Source: Opitutia bacterium (GTDB lineage Bacteria; Verrucomicrobiota; Verrucomicrobiia; Opitutales; Opitutaceae). Taken from it: a stretch of 64,000 bases of DNA. This document shows, piece after piece, positions 48,290 to 57,012 of the stretch. The notes below the pieces were generated by a model. It searched no databases and was not told where the DNA came from. It saw only the letters and a list, made by a program, of their open reading frames with translations. A program made the position numbers and the translations under genes. Location: NCBI GenBank assembly GCA_947475065.1, contig CANJLB010000002.1:62001-126000 (forward strand), given 5' to 3'. Each line of letters begins with the position of its first letter. The stretch's first letter is position 1.

Positions 48290-49231
48290 TTACTCCGTTT
48301 TCAGCGTCACCACCAGCGGCCGGTGGTCGCTGGCCGTCATGGCCTCGGGGGCATCGAAGATCTTCGCCGACACGACGGACGGACGCAGGCCGGGTGACAC
48401 CAGCGCGTGGTCAATCCGCTCGTAAGTGTCCTGCTGCCGCCAGAAATACGTCCACACCTCGTCATGGCTGTCGGCGGCGGGCAGCCAGGTGGTGATCGGC
48501 GTTTTGCCCCGGTCGAGCAACGCGCGCAACGGACGTTCGGTGCGGCCCGCGTTGCAGTCGCCGAGGATCAGAAACCGGGCCGCTGCCGGATCAGGGAAAA
48601 TTTTGAGCACGCGGTCGCGCACCGCCTCCGCCTCACCCGCACGCTGCAGCTCGGACTGCGGGTCATCAGGCCGCTCGGTCAGCTTGCTTTTGAGATGGAC
48701 GACAAAAATGGTCAACTCCGCGCCACCTGCGGCCAGCCGCACCTCGAGCAGGCCGCGCTTCGTCCGCTCCGTGCCGCCGAAGTATTTGAACGTCAGGTCG
48801 GCGTGCCGCGCGACCGTCGTGAAAGGCCGTTTCGACAGCACCGCAACGTGCCGGTCCGGATCCAGCCCGTCGGCCTCAAGGATGGCGGCATGAGGATAGT
48901 CGAGCCCTTCGTTTTTCAGGTCGTGGCGCAGCTCCTCCAGATATGGCCGGGGGCCTATCTCCTGCAACGCGAGCACATCGGCGTCGAGCCGGCGGATGAT
49001 GGCGCGCAATGCGGTTTTCTGCACCTCGGGCTTCGGGTAGTCCGGGCGGTAGCCAGCTTCGGTCCGGCGGTCGGCGGAATTGTAGTTTTCGACGTTGTAA
49101 GTCGCCACTGTGAGCGTGCCAGGCCCGGCCGCCAAGGCGTTGGCCGTCACCAGACCCCACACGCACAAAAACAAGCCGAGGCCAAACCCAAGGCGGCGGA
49201 CGGTCAGGCGGAGGCTAGAGACAGAATTCAT
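48290..49231 (-). CDS. Exported endonuclease/exonuclease/phosphatase family protein
   Basis: EEP-fold hydrolase, 313 aa, with N-terminal signal peptide (GLGLFLCVWGLVTANALAA). Catalytic motifs: LTVATYNVENYNS, VLALQEIG (metal Glu), FVVHLKSK (His), LILGDCNAGR (Asp/Asn) and the final TASDHRPLVVTL (Asp-His). All five are intact, so DNase or phosphodiesterase activity is likely; substrate could also be a sphingolipid or nucleotide. Starts 28 bases downstream of the M48 protease gene on the same strand, so cotranscription is possible. Confidence 0.92.
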   Translation of the reverse strand: MNSVSSLRLTVRRLGFGLGLFLCVWGLVTANALAAGPGTLTVATYNVENYNSADRRTEAGYRPDYPKPEVQKTALRAIIRRLDADVLALQEIGPRPYLEELRHDLKNEGLDYPHAAILEADGLDPDRHVAVLSKRPFTTVARHADLTFKYFGGTERTKRGLLEVRLAAGGAELTIFVVHLKSKLTERPDDPQSELQRAGEAEAVRDRVLKIFPDPAAARFLILGDCNAGRTERPLRALLDRGKTPITTWLPAADSHDEVWTYFWRQQDTYERIDHALVSPGLRPSVVSAKIFDAPEAMTASDHRPLVVTLKTE

Positions 49232-49258
49232 GGTGGAACCCTCGCATTTTCGGCTAGG

Positions 49259-50506
49259 TCAGCCACCCCGAACCAACGCGGCCTCGCGTTCGACCATCGT
49301 CGGATGCGAGTAGTAGAAACCGCTGAACCACGGATGCGGGGTGAGATTGGTCAGATTTTTCTGCGCGAGCTTCCGCAAAGCGGCGACCATCGCGCCCGGA
49401 CTACCCAGGGCATTGCGCGCAAAGGCGTCGGCCTCGTATTCGTGCCGACGCGAGAACAGGTTCATCAGCGGTGTCAGCCAGAAGGTCGCCGCACCGCCGA
49501 GCAGCCCGAAGAGCAGAAACGCCGGTGCCAGCTCGCCCGCGCGAAAACCGAAGGCCGGGTTGAACCACGCGCTGCGCGCCAGTTCCGCCACCGCCCAGAA
49601 GCCGGCGAACTGCATCACAGCCGACACCACGAGCATCTTCGGGATATGCCCGCGCCGGTAGTGGCCGATCTCGTGGGCGAGCACGGCCTCCAGCTCCTCC
49701 GGCGTGAGCTGGACGATGAGGGTGTCGAAGAGAATGATACGCCGAAAGCGGCCGAAGCCGGTAAAAAACGCGTTGGAGTGGCCCGAGCGCTTGCTGCCGT
49801 CCATCACCTCGATGGTGCGCGCCGCGAAACCGGTGCGCCCCGCCAGCGCCATGAGCCGCGTGCGCAGGTCGCCTTCGGGCAGCGGCGTGAGCTTGTTGAA
49901 CAGCGGCAGGATGAGCTTCGGGTAAAGCACGAGCATCAACAGCTGAAAGGAGAACAGCAGGGCGTAGCCCCAGACCCACCACGATGCACCGAGCCGCCCC
50001 ACGAGCGAGAGCAGCGCCCACAGCAGCGGAAAACCAATCACGAGGCCGAGCGCCGCGCCCTTGAGCTTGTCGGCGATCCAGAGCATGGGCGTGCTCTTAT
50101 TGAAGCCAAACTTATCCTCGAGCCGGAACTGCGCCCACCAGTCAAACGGCAGCCCCGGCACGCTCAGCAGCATGCCCGTGAGCAGGATGGCCAGCGCCCC
50201 CGTCCACGCCGCACCCGGCACACCCCACGAGGTCACCCGGACGAACACCCATGGCAGCACCCAACCGGCCAGCACCGCGAGCAGCACGACGGTTTCGAAG
50301 ATTCCCTCGACGAGGCCGAAGCGGTTTTTCGCCAGCGTATAGTCCACGGACTTGGCGTAAGTCGCCCCGTCCATGATCGCGGCGACGGCGTCCGGCGCAC
50401 GGGCCGCGTGCCGGCGCACCTCGGCGCGGTTGAGCAGCGCCAGCGCCAGCTCGGCGAACAGCTTGAGCACGATCAGCACGACGGCGGCAGGGAAGACCAA
50501 ATCCAT
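49259..50506 (-). CDS. M48 family (Ste24/CAAX-type) membrane metalloprotease
   Basis: Integral membrane zinc protease, 415 aa, of the Ste24 type. Zinc motif VLAHEIGHYRRGH with catalytic Glu and the third ligand in SRRHEYEADAFARNAL. Several membrane helices precede and surround the site. The conserved SKRSGHSNAFFTGFGRFRRI before the active site is typical of Ste24/CAAX proteases. Probable role in membrane protein quality control. Upstream neighbour on the same strand is the GT39 gene, 56 bases away. Confidence 0.94.
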   Translation of the reverse strand: MDLVFPAAVVLIVLKLFAELALALLNRAEVRRHAARAPDAVAAIMDGATYAKSVDYTLAKNRFGLVEGIFETVVLLAVLAGWVLPWVFVRVTSWGVPGAAWTGALAILLTGMLLSVPGLPFDWWAQFRLEDKFGFNKSTPMLWIADKLKGAALGLVIGFPLLWALLSLVGRLGASWWVWGYALLFSFQLLMLVLYPKLILPLFNKLTPLPEGDLRTRLMALAGRTGFAARTIEVMDGSKRSGHSNAFFTGFGRFRRIILFDTLIVQLTPEELEAVLAHEIGHYRRGHIPKMLVVSAVMQFAGFWAVAELARSAWFNPAFGFRAGELAPAFLLFGLLGGAATFWLTPLMNLFSRRHEYEADAFARNALGSPGAMVAALRKLAQKNLTNLTPHPWFSGFYYSHPTMVEREAALVRGG

Positions 50507-50562
50507 GCCGCAGCTTCATCCGTTTCACGTCTGTGCGCCAACGCAAAATTGTAGAGGCACCC

Positions 50563-52242
50563 TCAGTTTGCTGTGACCTGCGGCGGCGCGGTCACCCGGA
50601 AGATCACACGGTCACCCACCTGCGCGAGCAGCTCGCAGCGACCGCGCAGCGCGGAATCTGCCGGGTCCTTCGGCTCGTTCAGGTTGCGCCAGTTCACCTC
50701 CTGGCCGATGCACAGGACGGTGCCGCCGTTTTTGGCGGCGAACTCGGCGAGCCCCTGGCTTTTCACTGCCACCTCGATGGGATGGGGTGAGAACCATGGA
50801 TGGTTGTCGCCGTGGACCACGGCATCGGGTTTCTGGCGGGCATAGTAGCTCACCGCCCGCACCATGAACTTCACCGTCACGATTTTCTCCCCGGGCTTCC
50901 GAACTTTGGCGATCTGCGCCGCAATGCCCTTGGTCGAGGTGTGCGCCTCCAAATCGGGCGCAAGGCTGGTGAAAGCCACGCCCACCACGGTCAGGCTCGC
51001 CGCCACCGAAACCCAAGCCCAGGCGCGCATTTTCCCGATCAGCAGCAGCAGCAAACCCAACGCCAGCGGCGCGCTGATGATGAGCGCCGCCCAGCGGTGG
51101 GCCACATATTCAGGCTTCACATAGGTCGCCGCAACCAGCGCCACGGCCTGCACGAGTGCGAGCCCAACCGAGAGCCAGCGCTCCACCGGGCCGGAGAAAC
51201 CGGCGCGAAGCCACGAATCCAGCGTACGGCCCATCAGCAGCGCAAGGGGCACGAAAAGGAAAAAAATGTAGCTCGGCAGCTTGCTCTGCGCGATGGTCAG
51301 GAAGATCAGCGTAGGAACGAACCAGCACATCACGAACAGCACGCTGCGGTGCTCGTCCGCCACCCGCCAGGTCCGCGCCCCGCGCCACGCCCGCGCCACG
51401 GCGGCCGGCACCAGCGGCATCCATGGCAGCATGCCGACGAGCAGGATCATCGGATAATACCACGGCGTGTTGTTGCGCGGGTGCTCGGCGATGATCAGAC
51501 GGTCAAAATTGTCCCGCACAAAAAACTCGTCCCAGAACTCCCAGCCATAGCGGACGAGCGTGATGGCATACCACGGCACGACGATGACCGTCCACAGCGC
51601 CACGCCGATCCACAGACCGCGCCCGCGCCATGGCGAACGGGTCTTCGTCCACCAGAGGAACGCCAGCCCGCCCAGCGCAGGCAACAGTACGCCGATCGGG
51701 CCTTTCGTAAGCGTGGCGAGACCGGACATGACAAACTGCAGGATCACCCAGCGGTCGCGATGCGCCTCGTCGTGCACCGCCATCCACAGGGCGTAGAGCG
51801 CGGCGGTGATGAAAAATGCCAGCGAGATGTCCGTGAGCATCAGCCGCGCCATGAACACATACTCCATGCCCGTGGCCAGCACGAGCGCACCGAGGAAGCC
51901 GACCATGGGCGAAAAGAGCCGCCGGCCGAAAATCCACGTCAAAAACACCATTGCCGTGGCAAACAGCGCCGAGGGCACCCGCGCCGCCAGTTCGTCGCCC
52001 TGGCCGTCGCCAAACAACTTCAGCGCCACCATGCCCTGCCAGTAAAACAGGATTGGTTTCTCGAACTGGGGCTTGTCGAAAATATGCGGAGTCATCCAGT
52101 CGTCGCGCTGCACCATCTCGCGTACGGTCAGGGCGTAGAACGGCTCGTCGGGATCAATCAGGCCGATATGGCCGAGCCGCCACCAGAACAGGAAGACGGT
52201 GACGGCGATCAGTGCAAGGGCATGCAGGCGGGTGTTGTTCAT
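50563..52242 (-). CDS. GT39-type (ArnT/PMT-like) membrane glycosyltransferase
   Basis: Polytopic glycosyltransferase using polyprenyl-phosphate sugars, 559 aa from ATG 52242. The N-terminal loop IGLIDPDEPFYALTVREMVQ carries the catalytic acidic residues of the PMT_2 family, followed by the QFEKPILFYWQGMVALKLFG motif, at least ten membrane helices (about 60-430), and a C-terminal periplasmic part of about 120 residues. It probably transfers a sugar to lipid A or another envelope acceptor. Neighbours PIG-L deacetylase and GT2 transferase point to one envelope-glycan unit. Confidence 0.92.
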   Translation of the reverse strand: MNNTRLHALALIAVTVFLFWWRLGHIGLIDPDEPFYALTVREMVQRDDWMTPHIFDKPQFEKPILFYWQGMVALKLFGDGQGDELAARVPSALFATAMVFLTWIFGRRLFSPMVGFLGALVLATGMEYVFMARLMLTDISLAFFITAALYALWMAVHDEAHRDRWVILQFVMSGLATLTKGPIGVLLPALGGLAFLWWTKTRSPWRGRGLWIGVALWTVIVVPWYAITLVRYGWEFWDEFFVRDNFDRLIIAEHPRNNTPWYYPMILLVGMLPWMPLVPAAVARAWRGARTWRVADEHRSVLFVMCWFVPTLIFLTIAQSKLPSYIFFLFVPLALLMGRTLDSWLRAGFSGPVERWLSVGLALVQAVALVAATYVKPEYVAHRWAALIISAPLALGLLLLLIGKMRAWAWVSVAASLTVVGVAFTSLAPDLEAHTSTKGIAAQIAKVRKPGEKIVTVKFMVRAVSYYARQKPDAVVHGDNHPWFSPHPIEVAVKSQGLAEFAAKNGGTVLCIGQEVNWRNLNEPKDPADSALRGRCELLAQVGDRVIFRVTAPPQVTAN

Positions 52243-52278
52243 CAGGAAATGGTTGGCGATAGGGAAAAACGGTGACAC

Positions 52279-52992
52279 TCAGGCCCGTGCGGCGGCGGGC
52301 GGCGGCACGGGGACGAAGACCTCCGCAGGTTTCGCGAAGGAAGTAAAGCGGCGGCGGCTCAGTTTCATCTGTGTCTCATGGCAGAGGATCGCGCGCAGCT
52401 TGGTTTCCCGCTGTTCTGGCGTCAGCCGCACCGCGACCCCGCGAAGGGCGGCCCAGCGGCGCAGCCACGGGCGGTGTATGAGATAGGTGAGCCACATCGC
52501 CGGCGTTTGCCCCGCCCGGTGCAGCGCCTCCGCGGCCAGCGCGAACGCCGCCCGGTGGTCGGGATGGCGGTCCTGCTCCGAGGGCGTCACGAGCACACCC
52601 GGCGGCGCGCCGGTGAACTCGTTTACAAGCGCCGCCAGCACGGCGGGATCGCGTTTCTTCCACAGCGGCAGGAGCGCCGCATCGGGAAAGCCAAGGCAAA
52701 CAGTCTCGTGCGCCCCCACCCCGAGCGTGGCCAGCGATCGCATGGCCTCCTCGCGCCGCTGCGCGCCCAGCCGCCGCCGCCCGACGGCGTCAATCCGCAG
52801 CCGGCGCTCCGCGAACCGTTGCGGCCAGGGATTGTTGTCGCCGTCGGTCAGGAGCACGACCCGCACCATCGCACCCTGGGCGAGCGCCTGCTGGATCAGT
52901 CCGCCCACACCGAGGGCCTCGTCGTCGGGATGCGGAGCGAGCACCGTCACCCGGCTCGCGGGCGACAGTCCCGCCAGAGGGAATTCGGTCAT
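52279..52992 (-). CDS. PIG-L family deacetylase
   Basis: Zinc-dependent N-deacetylase of the GlcNAc-PI/LmbE type, 237 aa from ATG 52992. Motifs: VLAPHPDDEALGVGG (zinc His, Asp, Asp) near the N-terminus and PSEQDRHPDHRAAFALA with the third ligand and a catalytic His. Substrates are typically N-acetylglucosamine conjugates. The frame extends upstream to 53124, overlapping the divergent GT2 gene, but the family starts near MTEFPLAGL. It is 36 bases from the GT39 gene, same strand. Confidence 0.93.
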   Translation of the reverse strand: MTEFPLAGLSPASRVTVLAPHPDDEALGVGGLIQQALAQGAMVRVVLLTDGDNNPWPQRFAERRLRIDAVGRRRLGAQRREEAMRSLATLGVGAHETVCLGFPDAALLPLWKKRDPAVLAALVNEFTGAPPGVLVTPSEQDRHPDHRAAFALAAEALHRAGQTPAMWLTYLIHRPWLRRWAALRGVAVRLTPEQRETKLRAILCHETQMKLSRRRFTSFAKPAEVFVPVPPPAAARA

Positions 52993-53123
52993 GGAAGAGA
53001 GCAACGCACTCCGCCCGCCGCCGTCAAACGAAACCACCGCCCGCCGCGTTCGGGGTTGCCAACCCCGCACCTTCCTCCGACAAAGGCTCCCTGCCCGCGC
53101 CAGCGTCCCGCCGCCGCGCCCCA

Positions 53124-53837
53124 ATGACCAACCCGTCTCCCGCGTCCGCCTCCCCGCCGCCCGCCGCCGCGCCCCGCGTCGCCGCGCTCATCCCCGCCTA
53201 CCGCGAAGCCCGCCATATCGCCGACGTGGTCCGGGCAACACTCCCGCACGTGGACGAGGTCTGGGTCGTGGACGACGGTTCACCGGACGACACCGCCGCG
53301 GTGGCCGAGGCCGCCGGGGCCAAACTCATCCGCCACGAGGTCAATAAGGGCAAAGGCGCCGCCATCAAGACCGGTCTCCGTGCCCTGGGTGCGCGCGGCG
53401 CGCGTTTCATCGTCCTGCTCGACGGCGACGGCCAGCACGCGGCAGCGGAAATTTCCCGCTTCGTCGCGGCTGCCGAGGGTGGCGCGGGCCTCGTCGTCGG
53501 AAACCGCCTCGGCGACGCCCGCTCCATGCCGTTTGTCCGCAAATGCGTAAACCGCTTCATGTCGTGGCGCATCAGCCGCGCCTGCGGCACCCCCATCCCG
53601 GACACCCAGTGCGGCTTCCGCCTCGTCACCCGTGAGCGCATCGAAGCCGTGCTCGGCGAAAGCGACCATTTCGACTTTGAAACCGAGATGCTCGTGCGGG
53701 CCGCCCGGGCCGGCTGCCCCATCGCCAGCGTCCCCGTCAGCACCATCTACGGCGAGGAGCAGAGCAAGATCAGCCCCGTCCGCGACGCCCTCCGCTTTTT
53801 CCGCCTGATGAAAAAGCTGACCGGAAGCTGGCTGTAG
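53124..53837 (+). CDS. GT2 glycosyltransferase (polyprenyl-phosphate type)
   Basis: GT-A fold transferase, 237 aa, similar to dolichol-phosphate mannose/glucose synthases. RVAALIPAYREARHIADVV begins the fold; nucleotide binding in VWVVDDGSPDDT; metal-binding LLDGDGQH; acceptor region DTQCGFRLVTRE with FDFETEMLVRA. No C-terminal membrane anchor, so a soluble or peripheral enzyme. It may make the polyprenyl-phosphate donor for the GT39 enzyme encoded nearby on the other strand. Its TAG stop is part of a GTAGCG...CGCTAC palindrome. Confidence 0.93.
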   Translation: MTNPSPASASPPPAAAPRVAALIPAYREARHIADVVRATLPHVDEVWVVDDGSPDDTAAVAEAAGAKLIRHEVNKGKGAAIKTGLRALGARGARFIVLLDGDGQHAAAEISRFVAAAEGGAGLVVGNRLGDARSMPFVRKCVNRFMSWRISRACGTPIPDTQCGFRLVTRERIEAVLGESDHFDFETEMLVRAARAGCPIASVPVSTIYGEEQSKISPVRDALRFFRLMKKLTGSWL

Positions 53838-53869
53838 CGGGCGCCCGTTGGCGTTGAACGCGGCGCTAC
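53834..53869. repeat. Palindrome overlapping the GT2 stop codon
   Basis: GTAGCG at 53834-53839 and CGCTAC at 53864-53869 frame a GC-rich centre (GGGCGCCCG). The TAG of the left arm is the stop codon of the GT2 gene. Similar in style to the element at 56315-56447. Confidence 0.6.
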
Positions 53870-53905
53870 GTGAAACGCTTTCCCGCCGCCAGCGTCTATC
53901 AAGGC

Positions 53906-54310
53906 ATGAGCCAGCCGATGCCAGCCCCAAAATCTGTCAACCGGCTGCGTGAGATGCTCCCTTCACACGAGACTGTGCTGCCCTTTCTGATGCGTCTGTT
54001 CTTGGTCGCGCCAATTGTTTTTCTCGGCGGTTTGGACTGCTTGCTGATTCCGCGCTTAAAGGGCTTATTCGCCTCTCTTCACCCAGATGTTTCCGGGCTT
54101 CAGAGTTTTGTTCTTTCGTTCGGCCTTGGATTTCAAACTGCGGGCCTGCTGGCGATTTCTTCGGCCATCTGGATTCTTTTTAAGGGAAAAGGCTCGAAGG
54201 CCTACACCGTCCTATCCTCATTGGTTTTGTTTCTGATGATCGAAACTGCCCTGCTGGCATATTCTACATTGCATCTCCGTGTTGGCCTGAGCCCAGCGAT
54301 CAGGATGTAA
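53906..54310 (+). CDS. Small membrane protein of unknown function
   Basis: A 134-aa protein from ATG 53906 (GTG 53870 is possible but lies in the palindrome). Three or four hydrophobic segments are visible: LFLVAPIVFLGGLDCLLI, FGLGFQTAGLLAISSAIWIL and TVLSSLVLFLMIETALLAY. No family recognised. Its base composition is distinctly less GC-rich than neighbours, which suggests recent transfer or relaxed selection. It lies between the GT2 and DegT genes, all on the plus strand. Confidence 0.6.
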   Translation: MSQPMPAPKSVNRLREMLPSHETVLPFLMRLFLVAPIVFLGGLDCLLIPRLKGLFASLHPDVSGLQSFVLSFGLGFQTAGLLAISSAIWILFKGKGSKAYTVLSSLVLFLMIETALLAYSTLHLRVGLSPAIRM

Positions 54311-54373
54311 GTCTTCCCACCCGATTCTTCCGGCTTCCAATCCGCCGAGTTTGGCGAAGATTGTCGGGTGCCA

Positions 54374-55531
54374 ATGAAAGTCCCCTTCCTCGACCTCTCG
54401 CTCCAGCACCGCGCGCTCCGCACGGAGGCGCTCGCCGCGCTGACGGCGACCTACGACGCCAACCGCTTCTGCCTCGGCAAGGACGTGGAGGACTTCGAGA
54501 AAGCCTTCGCCGCAACGCTCGGCCACCCGCGGGCGCTCGCGATGAATAGCGGCACGTCGCCGCTCCATGTCGCCTGCATGATCGCGGGCTTCGCGCCCGG
54601 CGACGAGGTCATCACGACGCCGTTCACGTTCATCTCGACGGTGTGGGGCGTCTGCTACGTCGGCGCGACGCCAGTATTCGCCGACATCGAAGCCGGCACG
54701 TTCAACCTCGACCCGGCCAAGCTCGCCGCCGCCATCACGTCGCGCACGAAGGGCGTCATCGTCGTCCACCTCTTCGGCCAGCCGGCGCGGATGGACGAGA
54801 TCATGGCCGTCGCGCGGCGGCACAACCTCTTCGTCATCGAAGACTGCGCGCAGGCGGTGGGGGCGCGGTATTTGGGAGCGCGACCGCCCTCGGTCGCAGA
54901 TGAGCCGGAGCGACCGGGGGCGGTCGCGCTCCCACGCGGCGTCCCGGTCGGCGCGATCGGCGACGCGGGCACGTTCAGCTTTTATCCGACGAAAAACCTT
55001 GGCGGCTGCGGCGAGGGCGGCGCAATCGTGTCGCGGCGCGAGGAGATTCACACGCGCGCCCGGCACATCCGCGTGCATGGCTCCGACCGCCGCTATTACC
55101 ACGACATCATCGGCGGCAACTTCCGCATGGACGGCTTCCAAGGCGCGCTGCTCAACGTGAAGCTGCCGCACCTCGCCGCCTGGACCGCCCGCCGGCAGGC
55201 CATCGCCGCACGCTACCTCGCCGGCATCCGGCTCGCCGATGTGACGCTGCCCGCCACGCCCGACTATGGCGCAAGCGTGTGGCACCAGTTCACGCTCCGT
55301 CACCCACGCCGAGACGCGCTGCGCGAGCACCTCGCCAAGTACGAGATCGGCACCGATCTCATCTATCCCGTGCCGCTGCACCGGCAGGCATGTTTCGCGC
55401 ACCTCGGCCAGCCCGAAGGCTCGCTGCCGGTCGCAGAAAAAGCCTGCGCAACCTGCCTGAGCCTGCCAATCTTCCCCGAGCTGACCGACGCGCAGGTCGA
55501 GCACGTCATCCAAGCCATCAATTCCTATTAA
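54374..55531 (+). CDS. DegT/DnrJ/EryC1 family aminotransferase with in-frame palindrome insertion
   Basis: PLP-dependent sugar aminotransferase, 385 aa. Motifs: MNSGTSPLHVACMIAGF (phosphate-binding), FVIEDCAQAVGARY (Asp to the pyridine nitrogen), and Schiff-base Lys in FSFYPTKNLGGCGEGG. Between ARYLG and PVGAIGDAGTF, where the family is normally contiguous, about 20 extra residues (ARPPSVADEPERPGAVALPR) are encoded by a perfect-armed palindrome at 54874-54933. The enzyme probably still folds, as the insertion sits in a surface loop before the Lys loop. Context suggests making an amino sugar for envelope glycans. Start at ATG 54374; GTG 54368 is an alternative. The stop begins a decamer array. 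Confidence 0.92.
   Translation: MKVPFLDLSLQHRALRTEALAALTATYDANRFCLGKDVEDFEKAFAATLGHPRALAMNSGTSPLHVACMIAGFAPGDEVITTPFTFISTVWGVCYVGATPVFADIEAGTFNLDPAKLAAAITSRTKGVIVVHLFGQPARMDEIMAVARRHNLFVIEDCAQAVGARYLGARPPSVADEPERPGAVALPRGVPVGAIGDAGTFSFYPTKNLGGCGEGGAIVSRREEIHTRARHIRVHGSDRRYYHDIIGGNFRMDGFQGALLNVKLPHLAAWTARRQAIAARYLAGIRLADVTLPATPDYGASVWHQFTLRHPRRDALREHLAKYEIGTDLIYPVPLHRQACFAHLGQPEGSLPVAEKACATCLSLPIFPELTDAQVEHVIQAINSY
54874..54933. repeat. REP-like palindrome inside the DegT aminotransferase gene
   Basis: Perfect 15-base arms GGGAGCGCGACCGCC (54874-54888) and GGCGGTCGCGCTCCC (54919-54933), with a second inner pair CGGTCGC/GCGACCG. The unit keeps the reading frame of its host gene. Confidence 0.92.
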
Positions 55532-55670
55532 CCGCGAATGCACGCCGATGAACGCGAAAAGGAAAGCCAAGCGTGGACTAGATTTTCTGATGAAATCCGC
55601 AGGGCATTTGCTGCCGATCGAGAACCGGGTTTCCATACGCCTGTATTCGCGTCCATTCGCGGTTAAAAAC
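55531..55670. repeat. Convergent decamer arrays between DegT gene and trpF
   Basis: Left array 55531-55560 has 10-nt words ACCGCGAATG, CACGCCGATG and AACGCGAAAA, beginning on the last base of the aminotransferase stop. Right array 55641-55670 has words CTGTATTCGC and GTCCATTCGC and ends two bases before the trpF ATG. The arms are roughly complementary around an 80-base spacer without a gene. Confidence 0.85.
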
Positions 55671-55672
55671 AC

Positions 55673-56317
55673 ATGATTGACGGCATCCGAATCAAAGTCT
55701 GCGGCCTCACTTCGCCCGGTGACGCAGAGCTGGCCGGCCGCTGCGGCGCCGACTACCTCGGCTTCATCTTTTATCCGAAGTCACCGCGCGCGATCACCCT
55801 CACCCAATTCCAAGCCATGCAGCCCAGGCTGCCGACGGGCAGGAAAGTCGCTGTGAGCGTGTCACCCACCACCGAGGAGTTGCGCGCGTGGGCTAGGGCT
55901 GGTGCCGACTTTTTTCAGGTTCATTTTCCGACGGACACGCCGCTCGCAACGGTGGCGGCGTGGGCCGAAGCCGTCGGGCCGGATAAGCTCTGGCTTGCGC
56001 CCAAACTGCCGCCCACCGTTGACTTGGCCGCCGAGTTGCTGCCGTTGGCCGGCATCTTCCTCCTCGACACGTTTCATACCGAGAAATTCGGCGGCACGGG
56101 CCAGACGGGAGACTGGACAAAATTCTCCCGCCACCAGCAGGCCCACCCGGCGCGGACGTGGATACTCTCCGGCGGCCTAAACCCCGAAAACATCGGCGCA
56201 GCGCTCCGGGCGACCGGCGCGAAATTCGTGGACGTGAGCAGCGGCGTCGAGTCCGCGCCCGGCATGAAAGATTGCGAGAAGCTCAAACGCTTCGTCGTGC
56301 GGCTGAACGAAAGGTAG
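55673..56317 (+). CDS. trpF: Phosphoribosylanthranilate isomerase
   Basis: TIM-barrel enzyme of tryptophan synthesis converting PRA to CdRP; 214 aa. Catalytic Cys in GIRIKVCGLTSPGDA and catalytic Asp in GIFLLDTFHTEKFGGTGQ are intact; phosphate-binding end WILSGGLNPENIGAAL and FVDVSSGVESAPGMKD are typical. No other trp gene lies in the window. Its TAG stop is the first bases of an inverted-repeat element. Confidence 0.96.
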   Translation: MIDGIRIKVCGLTSPGDAELAGRCGADYLGFIFYPKSPRAITLTQFQAMQPRLPTGRKVAVSVSPTTEELRAWARAGADFFQVHFPTDTPLATVAAWAEAVGPDKLWLAPKLPPTVDLAAELLPLAGIFLLDTFHTEKFGGTGQTGDWTKFSRHQQAHPARTWILSGGLNPENIGAALRATGAKFVDVSSGVESAPGMKDCEKLKRFVVRLNER

Positions 56318-56447
56318 GGCGGGGCCGCTGGTCCCGCCGTGATTCCCCGGCTCGAACAGCTCCCGACGGCGCGCCCAGCGGGCACGCCCGACCCTTTGGA
56401 ACGCCCTGCACAGATCACAGCTCGGCGCACGGCGACCCCGCCCTACA
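56315..56447. repeat. Inverted-repeat element between convergent trpF and ogt
   Basis: Ends are TAGGGCGGGGCCGC on the left and the complement of TAGGGCGGGGTCGC on the right, about 130 bases apart. Left TAG is the trpF stop; right TAG (minus strand) is the ogt stop. No gene inside. It may also terminate transcription in both directions. Confidence 0.75.
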
Positions 56448-56937
56448 GCAGGCACGCGGCCAGCGCACCCTCGTGCTCCAGCAGCCAGCGCTTTTGGTCC
56501 AGCCCGCCGGCGTAGCCGGTGAGCGAGCCGTCCGCTCCGTTGACGCGATGGCACGGCACGATCACGCAAATCGGATTGGTCGCGTTGGCGCGGCCGACTG
56601 CACGGGGCGAGCTGCCCAGCAGCTCCGCGAGGTCGCCATAGCTGCGCGTCTCGCCAAACGGAATCTCGCGCAAAGCCGCCCACACGCGGTGCTGGAAGGG
56701 TGATCCCTCCGGAGCCAGTGACAGGTCGAAGTCGTTCCGCTCGCCCGCGAAATAGGCGAGCAGTTGCGCGCGCGCCTCGGCGGTTTTATCGTCGTCGCCC
56801 CTCACCTCACAATTGGCGGGAAGAACCGGCAAAGCGGCTTGGTCGCCAAAGACGGCGGCGACGATGGCACCAGCATAGTTGACGACGACGGAAAAATCGC
56901 CAGCAGGGGTGGGAAAGGTGGTGAAGAAGAATGTCAT
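56443..56937 (-). CDS. ogt: Methylated-DNA--[protein]-cysteine S-methyltransferase
   Basis: Suicide repair protein removing O6-alkyl groups from guanine; 164 aa from ATG 56937 (MTFFFTTFPTPAGDF). The acceptor Cys is in the family motif ICVIVPCHRVNGADGSLTGY, preceded by PFGETRSYGDLAELLGS and the arginine finger in RAVGRANATNP. N-terminal domain is short, so an Ogt- rather than Ada-type protein. Next upstream gene on the same strand is an AlkA-like glycosylase, a natural alkylation-repair partner. Confidence 0.94.
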   Translation of the reverse strand: MTFFFTTFPTPAGDFSVVVNYAGAIVAAVFGDQAALPVLPANCEVRGDDDKTAEARAQLLAYFAGERNDFDLSLAPEGSPFQHRVWAALREIPFGETRSYGDLAELLGSSPRAVGRANATNPICVIVPCHRVNGADGSLTGYAGGLDQKRWLLEHEGALAACLL

Positions 56938-57012
56938 GGGAGGACGTTTGGTTGAATGGCAGAGGCCGGCTTGGCGGGGGCGGGGAAAGGCAATGCGCAA
57001 ACGTGCGCGCCG

